Source: Streptomyces sp. 1331.2 (GTDB lineage Bacteria > Actinomycetota > Actinomycetes > Streptomycetales > Streptomycetaceae). From it: a DNA stretch of 64,000 nucleotides. This document shows, in pieces, positions 45,336 to 53,962 of this stretch. Below the pieces are notes generated by a model. It had not been told where the DNA came from, did not search any database, and was given only the letters and a program-made list of their open reading frames with translations. The first letter of the stretch is position 1, and each line of letters opens with the position of its first letter. The stretch lies in the NCBI RefSeq assembly GCF_900199205.1, contig NZ_OBMJ01000002.1:62001-126000 (forward strand), given 5' to 3'. Made by a program: the position numbers and the translations under genes.

Positions 45336-45430
45336 CAGCGAGACCCCCGCTTGCGCGGGGACAGGACTGCCGACGCGGCTGCTTCGCTAAGTGCCGTACG
45401 GCTCACCCCCGCTCGTTCGCGGGGACGCGC
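45336..45430 (-). CRISPR. repeat-spacer-repeat remnant between cas3 and cas8e
   Basis: Two hairpin units, ACCCCCGCTTGCGCGGGGAC (45343-45362) and, about 62 nt on, CGGCTCACCCCCGC followed by a GCGGGGAC arm (45400-45426). The second matches the main array repeat at most positions, and its minus-strand end GTGAGCCG resembles the array handle GTCAGCCG. They sit in the 232-bp cas3-cas8e gap, the only non-overlapping junction in the upstream operon. A palindrome AAGTACCGTACTT lies at 45272-45284. Confidence 0.7.
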
Positions 45431-45497
45431 AGAGCCTACCCACCCCGTGATCACCCGCACCCGAACTCACACCCGTACCCGCCTCGCCGGAGGCCGC

Positions 45498-47114
45498 ATG
45501 TCACCCGCACTGCCCGTACCGCCCGCAGCGCCCACACCACCTGCCTACAACCTCTTCGACGAGCCATGGATCCCCGTCCGGTGGATCCCTCCCGAGGAGG
45601 AGAGCAGCGACCTCCACAGCGACGGCTACCCGCCCGAGGTCGGCCTGCGCGAACTCCTGCTGCGCGCACACGAGATCGAACAGATCGCGATCGCCATCCC
45701 GCCGGCACTCTCTGCGCTGTACCGCGTCCTGTACGCGGTCACCGCCCGCATGACGGGGCTCGACGAGGCCGGTCCCGGCCGTTGGTCGGATCGCCGTTTC
45801 GACCTGGTCGACCAGGGGTGTTTCGACCCGGACCAGGTCGCAGCGTTCGTCGAGCGCAGCCACCACCGGTTCGACCTGTTCGACCCTGAGCGCCCCTTCC
45901 TCCAGGACCCGAGGCTGGCCGCCCAGTGCGACCCCGCCAACACCGCCGGCGTCGACAAGCTCGTCACCACCCGGCCCTCGGGCAACAACCACTCCTGGTT
46001 CACCCACGTCAACAGCACCGCCCCCGAGCTGCCCACCCCCGGCCAGGCCGTGCTGCACCTGCTGGTCTGGCACTACTACGGCCCCTCCGGCCGATGCTCC
46101 AGCCGGACGGTCGGCAGCACCAAGGAAGCCGGCAGCAAGGCGGGCCCGCTGCGCAGCACGCTGTCCTACCACCCCGAAGGCGCGAGCCTCTTCCAGACCC
46201 TGCTGGCCGGACTGCCCGAGCCCGGCCGGGAGGTCAGCAGCAAGACTGACCTCTGCCCGTGGGAACGCGAGGAGCTACCCGACCCGGTGGCTGCCCCGCC
46301 GCCGTTGAAAGGGCCGTGCTCCGCACTCACGGCCCGCTCCCAGCACGCACTGCTGCTCGTGCCCGACGCCACCGGCGGTCACGTCAAGGACGCGTTCATC
46401 ACCTGGGCGAACCAGTTCAAGATCTCCCGCGAGGGCGACCCGTACGTGATCTGGCAGACCAGCAAGGAGGGCAACCTCTATCCGCGCCCCGCCGACTCGC
46501 ACCGGGCACTCTGGCGCGACCTGGACGCACTGCTGTTGAAGGACCCTGCCGGAAGTGCGAAGCCGCAGCGTCCCACCGTCTTCGCCACCGCACCCGAGGT
46601 CTCGGAGGAACTGCGCGTCCACGCGCTCGGCTTCGAGCAAGACGGCCAGGCCAAGGATGTCCAGTTCGTCGACGCCATGACCCCACCCGTGCTCGGCCTC
46701 GTGGAAGGGGAGGAGGGAGCGTCGGTCGCCGTCGAGATCGGACGCCTGCGCGTCTTGGGGGAGAGGTACGGCAACCGGCTCGACCGGGCCGTCAAGCGGG
46801 CCTGGGCGGCCTTCACCGACGCTCCCAAGATCCGCGACTGCACCTGGGCCGTCGACGCCGCGGCCCGCTACTGGCCCGCCGCCGAGGCCGAGTTCTGGAA
46901 ACGCCTCGACGACCGTGACTTCGACGGTGCCGCCGCGGCGTTCCGCGTCCTCGCCGAACAGGCCTACGACACCGTCACCTACGGCGCCCTGGGCACCATG
47001 CGCGGAGCCAAGGCCTGCACCACCGCCCGCATCGAGCTGTACGGCGGCCCGGTGAAGAGCCCCGCCAAGACCGGCGGCACCGGGAGCCGCACCATCAGCA
47101 CGGAGGACAAGTGA
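45498..47114 (+). CDS. cas8e: Cas8e (CasA/Cse1), Cascade large subunit
   Basis: 538 residues with the Cse1 opening YNLFDEPWIPVRW, then ALSALYRVLYAVTARM, the SHHRFDLFDPERPFLQDPRL segment, and a helical C-terminus. Cse1 recognises the PAM and recruits Cas3. The ATG is preceded by GGAGG. Its TGA overlaps the GTG of cse2. A second promoter for Cascade may lie in the gap after cas3. Confidence 0.95.
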   Translation: MSPALPVPPAAPTPPAYNLFDEPWIPVRWIPPEEESSDLHSDGYPPEVGLRELLLRAHEIEQIAIAIPPALSALYRVLYAVTARMTGLDEAGPGRWSDRRFDLVDQGCFDPDQVAAFVERSHHRFDLFDPERPFLQDPRLAAQCDPANTAGVDKLVTTRPSGNNHSWFTHVNSTAPELPTPGQAVLHLLVWHYYGPSGRCSSRTVGSTKEAGSKAGPLRSTLSYHPEGASLFQTLLAGLPEPGREVSSKTDLCPWEREELPDPVAAPPPLKGPCSALTARSQHALLLVPDATGGHVKDAFITWANQFKISREGDPYVIWQTSKEGNLYPRPADSHRALWRDLDALLLKDPAGSAKPQRPTVFATAPEVSEELRVHALGFEQDGQAKDVQFVDAMTPPVLGLVEGEEGASVAVEIGRLRVLGERYGNRLDRAVKRAWAAFTDAPKIRDCTWAVDAAARYWPAAEAEFWKRLDDRDFDGAAAAFRVLAEQAYDTVTYGALGTMRGAKACTTARIELYGGPVKSPAKTGGTGSRTISTEDK

Positions 47115-47929
47115 GCACCACGACCGCCATCCCAGGGCCCGCCAAGGCGGCCGACGACGCGGTCCGCCCGTCGAAGGAATCCGTCCTGGAGCCCAAGCTG
47201 ATCCCTTCGCTGGGACGGGCACGCGCCTTCACCGCCAGGATCGACCAGCGCAGCCATGACGACCCCGGTGTACGCGCCGCCCTGCGCCGCGGGGTGGGAA
47301 AGGACCTGGACGCCGTGCCGTTCATGCACCGCTTCGTGGCGTCCTGGCTCACCGACGACCAGACCCGCAGCCGCGACATCCAGCGCGCCTTCTACACCGT
47401 CGCCTCGCTGATCGCCGCGCAGCGCCGCGACCAGTACGCCGCCGCGAAGGCCGCGACGGCGAAGAAGGAGCAGCAGCCGAAGGACGAGGCCGAGCAGCCA
47501 CCAACGGACGCACAGCCGGAAGGAACGGAGGCCACGGAACCCCCCACCGCCAAGCGCGTCCCCCCGCGCAGCCTCGGCCACGCCTTCGCCGACGGCGTCC
47601 TCAAGGGAGGCCAGGGGGGCGGCCTGCGCGAGGCCTCCGCCGAGACCCGCCTCAACCTGCTGACGCGCCAGAGCGTCGACGGCCTGCACCGCCACCTGCC
47701 CGGCGCCGTCCGTCAACTGCGTGGCTGCGACGTGGAGATCGACTGGGCGCAGCTGCTCATCGACCTCTGCCACTGGCGGCGCCGCTCCGGCACGGTCAAG
47801 CGGATCTGGCTGCAGGACTACCACCGGACCCTGCAGAAGGACGGCGAGCGCCGGGCCCGCGAGAACGACGACGACCAGGCCGACGCCGACGGCACCGACG
47901 GCACCGACAGCCCCAGCCCCGAGGCCTGA
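47111..47929 (+). CDS. cse2: Cse2 (CasB), Cascade small subunit
   Basis: 272 residues, longer than the usual 160-220. It has the Cse2 core VPFMHRFVASWLTD and RQSVDGLHRHLPGAVRQLRG, ending DLCHWRRRSGTVKRIWLQDY. The extra length comes from an unstructured Ala/Lys/Glu/Pro stretch of about 40 residues (near residue 115-155) and an acidic Asp/Gly/Thr tail. Cse2 dimers stabilise the R-loop. It starts at a GTG overlapping the cas8e stop. Confidence 0.92.
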   Translation: MSTTTAIPGPAKAADDAVRPSKESVLEPKLIPSLGRARAFTARIDQRSHDDPGVRAALRRGVGKDLDAVPFMHRFVASWLTDDQTRSRDIQRAFYTVASLIAAQRRDQYAAAKAATAKKEQQPKDEAEQPPTDAQPEGTEATEPPTAKRVPPRSLGHAFADGVLKGGQGGGLREASAETRLNLLTRQSVDGLHRHLPGAVRQLRGCDVEIDWAQLLIDLCHWRRRSGTVKRIWLQDYHRTLQKDGERRARENDDDQADADGTDGTDSPSPEA

Positions 47930-47981
47930 CCAAGCCCTACCGACCTCACCCACCCGCCCACATCACCCCCAGGAGCAGAGC

Positions 47982-49178
47982 ATGCCCGCCCCCGACCGCA
48001 CCACCGCCCGCTTCCTCGACATCCACGTCGTCCAGAGCATCCCGTTCGCCAACCTCAACCGCGACGACAACAACTCGGTCAAGACCGTCCGTTACGGCGA
48101 CACCGAGCGCACCCGCGTCAGCAGCCAGTCCTGGAAGCGCGCCGTCCGCGAGTACTTCCAGGCCAGCTTCGGCGAACAGGCCCTGCGCACCCGCCGCATC
48201 GGCGCCCGCGTGACCCGCCTCCTCCAGGAGGAGCACGGCTGGCCCACCGAGCTCGCCCAGCGCGCCGGCCAGCACGTGGCCGCCGGCAGCAGCATCAAGT
48301 TCGAGACGGCCAAGGACTCGCCCGTCATCACCACCAACGCCATGGTCTACGTGCCGGAGACCGCCGTCGCCGAGCTGGCCGCCCTCGCCGCCGCGCACCG
48401 CGCCGAGCTCGAAGCCGCGAAGGACATCAAGAAGGCCAGTGACAAGAGCGTCCTGCCCAAGGAGGCCGTGGACGCGATCCTGCGCAGCCGCAACGGCGTC
48501 ATCAACCTCTTCGGCCGGATGCTCGCCGAGGTCGACGACGCCGGCGTGGACGGCGCCGTGCAGGTCGCCCACGCCCTGACCACCCACGGCACCGACGTCG
48601 AATTGGACTACTTTTCCGCGGTCGATGACGTCACCTCCGCCTGGGGCGACACCACCGGCAGTGCCCACATGGGGCACGCCGAGTTCAGCGCCGGCGTCTT
48701 CTACCGCTACGCCACCGTCGACCTCGCCGACCTCGCGGCCAACCTCGGCGGTGACCGCGATGCCGCCCGCGAACTCGCCGCCGGTTTCGCCGAGGCGTTC
48801 ATCCTCTCCCTCCCGCGCGCCAAGAAGACCGCCACCGCCCCGCACACCATCCCCGACCTCGTCCACATCGCCGTCCGCAGCGACCGCCCGCTCTCCTACG
48901 CCGCCGCCTTCGAACAGCCCGTCGCCTCCCACGAAACCGGCGGCTACGGCCCGGCCTCCCGCGTCGCCCTCGCCCGCTACGCGACCGCCGCCAACAAGCT
49001 CCTCGGCCGGCGCGGCACGGTCGCCGCCGCCTGGGCCAGCGTCGAGGACAAGGACCTCGACGGCCTGGGCACCCGCGTCGACTCCTTCCCCGAGCTCATC
49101 GACGCCGCCTTCACCACGGCCCCCGTCAACGCGCCCACCGCCCCCGGCACGACCGCCCCCGCCGGGGCCGGCGTATGA
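47982..49178 (+). CDS. cas7e: Cas7e (CasC/Cse4), Cascade backbone
   Basis: 398 residues beginning FLDIHVVQSIPFANLNRDDN, with the RVSSQSWKRAVREYF palm segment and MGHAEFSAGVFYRYATVDL. The tail is Pro/Ala/Thr-rich. Six copies of Cas7 wrap the crRNA guide. The ATG follows AGGAG. Its stop overlaps the cas5e start (ATGA). Confidence 0.95.
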   Translation: MPAPDRTTARFLDIHVVQSIPFANLNRDDNNSVKTVRYGDTERTRVSSQSWKRAVREYFQASFGEQALRTRRIGARVTRLLQEEHGWPTELAQRAGQHVAAGSSIKFETAKDSPVITTNAMVYVPETAVAELAALAAAHRAELEAAKDIKKASDKSVLPKEAVDAILRSRNGVINLFGRMLAEVDDAGVDGAVQVAHALTTHGTDVELDYFSAVDDVTSAWGDTTGSAHMGHAEFSAGVFYRYATVDLADLAANLGGDRDAARELAAGFAEAFILSLPRAKKTATAPHTIPDLVHIAVRSDRPLSYAAAFEQPVASHETGGYGPASRVALARYATAANKLLGRRGTVAAAWASVEDKDLDGLGTRVDSFPELIDAAFTTAPVNAPTAPGTTAPAGAGV

Positions 49179-50059
49179 GCCCCGCCACCCTCGACACCCG
49201 GGGACTGCTGTTGCACCTGGCCGCACCGCTGCAGTCCTGGGGCGAGACCGGCCAGTTCAACGAACGCGACACCGCGCCCTTCCCCACCCGCTCCGGCGTC
49301 ATCGGCCTACTCGCCGCGGCCCTCGGCAGGAAGCGGGGCGACGACATCGGCGACCTCGCCCGTCTCTCGCTGACCGTCCGCACCGACCGCCCGGGCACGA
49401 TCCTGCGCGACCTGCACACCGTCGGCGGAGGCCTGCCCGCCGCTCGTACGGTCACCACCGCTGAGGGGAAGAAGCGCACCGGCGCCACCGCCACCCTGCT
49501 GTCGCACCGCTACTACCTCGCCGACGCCGCCTTCACCGCCGTCGTCACCATCGCGGACCCCGCGGACCCCGAGGACCTCGACAGGTGGGCGGAAGCCCTG
49601 CGCAATCCGCACTGGCCCCCGTACCTGGGGCGCCGCTCCTGCCCGCCCGAAGGCCCGCTGCTGCTCGGCCTGGTCGACGACCCCCTGCACCACCTGGTCC
49701 ACCTGCCGATCGCCCGACGGGCCCGCGCCGGCACGAGGACCGTCGACGTCCTCTTCCACAGCGACCAGCCACTCGACCGCCTCGGCGACCACCCCCAGCC
49801 CGGGGACCGCCCCCGAGCCGGGGAGGACGACGGCAGCACCCCCGCGGGAGAAGTCACCGACGACCCCCTCACCTTCCACCCCCGCCGGCGGGCCTACCGC
49901 GCCCGCCCCCGCTACCAGCGCACCCTCACCCTGCCCGCCGACCGCTGCCGAGGCCTCGCCGCCGGCTACCTCACGGCCCTCGGCGACTACCTCGACCGGC
50001 ACACCACCCACCCCGGCCGCCCCTCTCACCCCACCCGCCCCGAAAGCGTCCCCGCATGA
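49175..50059 (+). CDS. cas5e: Cas5e (CasD), crRNA 5'-handle binder
   Basis: 294 residues with the Cas5 signature LLLHLAAPLQSWGETGQFNE, TRSGVIGLLAAALGRKR and a C-terminal beta-rich segment. It caps the 5' handle of the crRNA in Cascade. It is slightly longer than E. coli CasD because of an acidic Gly/Asp/Pro loop (about residues 205-230). It is coupled to cas7e and cas6e by 4-nt overlaps. Confidence 0.95.
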   Translation: MSPATLDTRGLLLHLAAPLQSWGETGQFNERDTAPFPTRSGVIGLLAAALGRKRGDDIGDLARLSLTVRTDRPGTILRDLHTVGGGLPAARTVTTAEGKKRTGATATLLSHRYYLADAAFTAVVTIADPADPEDLDRWAEALRNPHWPPYLGRRSCPPEGPLLLGLVDDPLHHLVHLPIARRARAGTRTVDVLFHSDQPLDRLGDHPQPGDRPRAGEDDGSTPAGEVTDDPLTFHPRRRAYRARPRYQRTLTLPADRCRGLAAGYLTALGDYLDRHTTHPGRPSHPTRPESVPA

Positions 50060-50712
50060 CCCTGTGGCTGACCCGCATCGTCCCCGACCCGCGCAGCCGC
50101 GACGCCCGCCGCGACAGCGCCGGCGCCGTCGACCTGCACCACCGCGTGATGTCGCTGTTCCCCGACCACGTCGCCGACGACGAACCGCGCCGCCGCCTCG
50201 GGGTCCTCTTCCGCAGCGAGTCCACCCCCGCCGGTGACCAGATCCTCCTGCAGAGCGCCCGAGAGCCCGACCTCGACCGCCTCCCCGCCGGGTACGGCCG
50301 GGCCGCGACCAAACCGCTCACCCCGCTCCTCGAAGCCCTCCGCCCCGGCCTGCACATCCGCTACCGCATCGCCGCCAACCCCATCCGCCGACCGGGCCGG
50401 GCCACCCGCGAGCTCTACCGGCTCAAGGCCGTCGTCCCCCTCCAGGGTGCCGCCGCCGACGACTGGTGGGCCCGCCAGGCGCAGTCCTCCGGACTGGACC
50501 TCGGCACCGTCCACTCCAGCCCGCTCGAAGCCGCCAGGGGCAACCGGCGCAGCGACCAGCGGCCCGTCAAGCACGATCGCGTCCTCTTCGAGGGCACCGC
50601 CGTCATCACCGACGCCGACCTCCTGCGCACCCGCGTCACCGATGGCATCGGCAAGGGCAAGGCCTACGGCTGCGGCCTCCTCAGCATCGCCCCGCACCGG
50701 GGGCCCCAGTGA
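50056..50712 (+). CDS. cas6e: Cas6e (CasE/Cse3), crRNA-processing endonuclease
   Basis: 218 residues beginning MTLWLTRIVPDPRS, with AVDLHHRVMSLFPD, whose His corresponds to the catalytic His of CasE. The C-terminal glycine-rich loop is GIGKGKAYGCGLLSIAP. It cuts pre-crRNA 3' of the repeat hairpin, releasing the 8-nt handle. The ATG overlaps the cas5e stop. Its stop overlaps the cas1 GTG. Confidence 0.95.
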   Translation: MTLWLTRIVPDPRSRDARRDSAGAVDLHHRVMSLFPDHVADDEPRRRLGVLFRSESTPAGDQILLQSAREPDLDRLPAGYGRAATKPLTPLLEALRPGLHIRYRIAANPIRRPGRATRELYRLKAVVPLQGAAADDWWARQAQSSGLDLGTVHSSPLEAARGNRRSDQRPVKHDRVLFEGTAVITDADLLRTRVTDGIGKGKAYGCGLLSIAPHRGPQ

Positions 50713-51716
50713 CTGCCCGCCGCTCCGGCCCCGGAGCCGGCCGCCCCGACCAGGGCGCGGCCCGCCGCAAACTGGCCGCCCCCACCGTGGCCATGCTGCC
50801 CCGGGTCGCCGACTCCCTCTCCTTCCTCTACCTCGACATCGTCCGCATCGTCCAGGACGACACCGGCGTCTGCGCAGAAGTCACCAGTCCCCACCGCGGC
50901 ACTGAGACCGTCTACCTGCCCACCGCCGCCCTCAGTTGCGTCCTCCTCGGCCCCGGCACCTCCATCACCGCCCGGGCCCTCTCCACCCTCGCCCGCCACG
51001 GCACCACCGTCGTCATCGCCGGATCCGGCGGCGTCCGCTGCTACGCCGCCACCGTCCCCGAATCCCTCAGCACCGTCTGGCTGGAACGCCAGGCCCGCGC
51101 CTGGGCCGACGACAGCACCCGCCTGGCCGTCGCCACCGCCATGTACGAGCAGCGCTTCGGCCGCGGCACCGTCTCGGCCGGCAGCAGCCTCAACAAGCTC
51201 CGCGGCCTGGAAGGCCAACGGGTCAAGGCCCACTACCGCCTCCTCGCCCAGCAGCACCGCATCGGCCGCTTCCGCCGCGACTACGACCCGAATTCGTGGG
51301 AGCAGCAGGACCCGGTCAACCTCGCCCTCTCCTCCGCCAACACCTGCCTTTACGGCATCGTCCACGCGGCCGTCCTCGCCCTCGGCTGCTCACCCGCCCT
51401 CGGCTTCGTGCACAACGGCAACCAGCAGGCCTTCGTCTACGACGTCGCCGACCTCTACAAGGCCGAACTCACCATCCCGCTCGCCTTCTCCCTCCACGCC
51501 TCCCCCCAACCGGAAGCCGACGCCCGCCGCGGCTTCCGCGACGGCCTGCGCCTGTTCCGCCTCCTCCCGCGCATCGTCACCGACATCCAACGCCTCCTCG
51601 CCCCGGACCAGGACATCGCCTTCCCCGACCCGGAAGAACAACTCGTCGACCTCTGGGACCCGGTCTCCGGCCCGATCCCCGGCGGCGTCAACTACGCCGG
51701 GGAGGAACTGCTGTGA
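50709..51716 (+). CDS. cas1: Cas1e integrase
   Basis: 335 residues. Metal-binding residues are present in ALGFVHNGNQQAFVYDVADLYKAE split as GFVH and VYDVADL, and NLALSSANTCLYGIVHAAVL is the conserved helix. An N-terminal extension of about 30 basic and Gly residues precedes LPRVADSLSFLYLD. Cas1 with Cas2 inserts new spacers at the leader end. It starts with GTG overlapping the cas6e stop. Confidence 0.96.
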   Translation: MTARRSGPGAGRPDQGAARRKLAAPTVAMLPRVADSLSFLYLDIVRIVQDDTGVCAEVTSPHRGTETVYLPTAALSCVLLGPGTSITARALSTLARHGTTVVIAGSGGVRCYAATVPESLSTVWLERQARAWADDSTRLAVATAMYEQRFGRGTVSAGSSLNKLRGLEGQRVKAHYRLLAQQHRIGRFRRDYDPNSWEQQDPVNLALSSANTCLYGIVHAAVLALGCSPALGFVHNGNQQAFVYDVADLYKAELTIPLAFSLHASPQPEADARRGFRDGLRLFRLLPRIVTDIQRLLAPDQDIAFPDPEEQLVDLWDPVSGPIPGGVNYAGEELL

Positions 51717-51741
51717 CGTCCCACCCGGTCAGGGAGCACCC

Positions 51742-52062
51742 GTGGCAACCATGACCGTCCTCTCCGCCTCCGCCGTCCCCGACCACGTCCGCGGCGCCCT
51801 CACCCGCTGGCTCATCGAGGTCACACCCCAGCTCTACGTCGGCACCATCTCCGCCAAGGTCCGCGAAGAGCTCTGGCAAGCCGTCACCGGCTGCATCGGC
51901 CCCGGCGTCGCAGTCCTCGTCCACACCGCAGCCAACGAACAGGGCTTCGAACTCCGAACAGCCGGCGAACAACGCCGCAAACCCCTCGACTTCGACGGCC
52001 TGACCCTGGTCGCCATGGCAAGTCTCCAGCCCGCGGCCGATCAGGACCTGGCTCGCGAATAG
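51742..52062 (+). CDS. cas2: Cas2e
   Basis: 106 residues with the Cas2e pattern DHVRGALTRWLIEVTPQLYV and ELRTAGEQRRKPLDFDGLTL. It is the structural partner of Cas1 in spacer capture. The GTG start at 51742 has GGGAG five nt upstream; an ATG at 51751 is an alternative. It is the last cas gene, 25 nt after cas1. Confidence 0.94.
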   Translation: MATMTVLSASAVPDHVRGALTRWLIEVTPQLYVGTISAKVREELWQAVTGCIGPGVAVLVHTAANEQGFELRTAGEQRRKPLDFDGLTLVAMASLQPAADQDLARE

Positions 52063-52176
52063 AACCCACGCAGGCCAGGACCCACCCATCGTGCATCGTG
52101 GAGGCCACGCTTGAGGCGAGGACCGTAGGAAGTCCCTTCGGAGCAAGGCTCAGGGCGATCCCTCGACAAGGTACAA

Positions 52177-52219
52177 GCGCGGGGACCTCGTGCTCCCCGC
52201 GCCAGTGGGACAACTGGTG
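52177..52219. other. hairpin and degenerate type I-E-like repeat downstream of cas2
   Basis: Arms GCGCGGGGA (52177-52185) and TCCCCGCGC (52194-52202) form a 9-bp stem that could terminate the cas operon. From 52191, GTGCTCCCCGCGCCAGTGGG resembles the first two thirds of I-E repeats of other actinobacteria and E. coli (CCCCGCGCCAGCGGGG), a different type from the array here. It may be the last trace of a second array. The rest of 52063-52558 shows no convincing gene. Confidence 0.5.
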
Positions 52220-52558
52220 CTGGTTGATAGGTGCTGCTGGCGAGGTCAGATAGGCGGTGGAATCAACTGACAGATCACGACCAGTTTTAGGCGCGGGACG
52301 ATGTAGTAGGTGAGAATCCCGCCTGCGACGTTGAGGTGGCACATTGGCTCACCACAGCCCTGGTAGGACGACCCGGTGGGATGGCGTTCTTCTGCAGATC
52401 GAACGAGCTCATCGGCCTTGAGTTCGGTCTCGACAAGGAACTTGGGGGGGGGAGGTTATCGGTGACTACCTCCCTGCTGGGGAGGAAGTCCCATCCCCAG
52501 GTCACCTGGTCACCGCCATGAGAAGTACCTGTCCGTGATTGCCGTCGGAAGGAGACCC

Positions 52559-53236
52559 ATGAACGCGAACACGGGCTGGGCGGGAGTCCGGGAGCGCGTC
52601 GTTGCGGTGGAGGCGGCCGAGCGGCGGGCCTGTGGCCTGGGGCCGTCCGGGCGTCCGGCGTTCGAGCCGGTTCTGACCGGCGGTGAGATCGCTGAGGCTG
52701 AGGCGCAGTTCGGTGTTGCGCTTCCCGAGGAGTACCGCACGTTCCTGACGGAGGTCGGGGTGGGCGGGCCTGGACCGGCGCTTAGGCTCACCTCGCTGCG
52801 TCGGGTCGACGGGCGGTGGGGATGGGTTTGGGACGACGACGAGGACCATCCCTGGCGGCTGGACGCCGGCGGGCCGTTCGTCGAGACGGAGGGGTGGCCC
52901 GAGTGGCAGCAAGCGACCCTGCGCGCGGCCGGGTATGAGCCCACTGTCCGGGACGAGGACAACGACTACTTGGACGACTGTCGCAAGGTGTTCGGCGACG
53001 CCGGGGACGAAGTCTGGCACCTGCACCGCGGGCGGGGGGCGATCCACGTCGGGGACAGTGGTTGCGGGGTGACCGGCTGGCTGATCGCCGTCGGTCCGCG
53101 CCGTGGTGAAATCCGGGAGCGGGACTGTGGGGTCAACCCGCCGTTCGAACCGTGCGTCGATGCAGATGGCAGGTTCCACACCTTCCGTACCTGGTACCTC
53201 GCATGGCTCGAACGACGCGAGAGGGCGGTTCGGTGA
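52559..53236 (+). CDS. SMI1/KNR4 (SUKH) family protein
   Basis: 225 residues with the SUKH core GEIAEAEAQFGVALPEEYRT and FLTEVGVGGPGPALRLTSL, then a longer C-terminal half (WLIAVGPRRGEIRERDCGVN). SUKH proteins are frequent immunity proteins against polymorphic toxins. No toxin gene is adjacent. The ATG follows GGAAGGAG. It lies 496 bp after cas2 and is not part of that operon. Confidence 0.85.
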   Translation: MNANTGWAGVRERVVAVEAAERRACGLGPSGRPAFEPVLTGGEIAEAEAQFGVALPEEYRTFLTEVGVGGPGPALRLTSLRRVDGRWGWVWDDDEDHPWRLDAGGPFVETEGWPEWQQATLRAAGYEPTVRDEDNDYLDDCRKVFGDAGDEVWHLHRGRGAIHVGDSGCGVTGWLIAVGPRRGEIRERDCGVNPPFEPCVDADGRFHTFRTWYLAWLERRERAVR

Positions 53237-53338
53237 CCATGGGATTGACGCCACCGGCCGCCTCGGGGGCACGGCGCGGCCCTGTTCGGGTCGACTGCTC
53301 GTAGCGCTCGACGTGGGCTTCGAGGCGGGTGTCCCGTC

Positions 53339-53962
53339 CTACCGGGCGGGGCGGGCGGCGGCGAGGAGGTCGTGGAGGAGGGGGAGCAGGTCCTCGGGGG
53401 TGGCCTCGGTGAGTTCGTCGAACGCGCCGCCGGCGCGGGCCAGGACGATTCCGGCGAAGGCGGCCGTCGCCAGTTCGGCGCGCAGCCGGGGCCGGTCGGC
53501 CTGTTCGGCGGTGAAGCGGTCGTGGAGCGGTTGCACCAGGCGCTCGTGGAGGAATGAGCGGGCGGCCTGCTGCACCTCGGTGTTGTCGCCGGGCAGGACC
53601 GCGGCCTGGAAGCTCGGGCCGGGGCCGCGCTGGGCGAGGCGCTCCAGCAGGGTGCGCAGGCGGTCCTCCTCCAGGAGGTCGGCCGGTGCGGTGTCGCCCA
53701 GCTCCAGCCGGACGGTGGCCAGGTAGAGCTGCGTCTTGCCGCCGAAGTACCGGGCGATCAGGGCCGGGTCGACGCCGGCCCGTTCGCCGATCTCCCGGAT
53801 GGTGGTGCGGTCGAATCCGCGCTCGGCGAAGAGTTCCGTCGCTGCCCGGATCAGGAGTTCCCGGCTGCGGGCCGCGTCCCGGCGCCGGGGTGCGGGGGAC
53901 GGCTCCGGACGGCTGCCGCCCTCGGGGGCGGATCCGCCGGCCTCGGGGGTCGTGTCGGTCAC
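53339..53962 (-). CDS. TetR/AcrR family regulator of the adjacent MFS gene
   Basis: 207 residues with a disordered Pro/Glu leader and a TetR HTH (SRELLIRAATELFAERGFDR, IREIGERAGVDPALIARYFG). The C-terminal domain is of the type found with efflux repressors. Its GTG overlaps the TGA of the upstream MFS gene (GTGA), so both are made from one transcript. The inverted repeat at 55476-55519 in front of the MFS gene is its likely operator. Confidence 0.9.
   Translation of the reverse strand: MTDTTPEAGGSAPEGGSRPEPSPAPRRRDAARSRELLIRAATELFAERGFDRTTIREIGERAGVDPALIARYFGGKTQLYLATVRLELGDTAPADLLEEDRLRTLLERLAQRGPGPSFQAAVLPGDNTEVQQAARSFLHERLVQPLHDRFTAEQADRPRLRAELATAAFAGIVLARAGGAFDELTEATPEDLLPLLHDLLAAARPAR

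Noticed and set aside
52336..52521. 61-residue frame after the cas operon
   Set aside because: No clear ribosome-binding site, no recognised family and no continuity with neighbours; it could be a transposase scrap, but nothing supports it.
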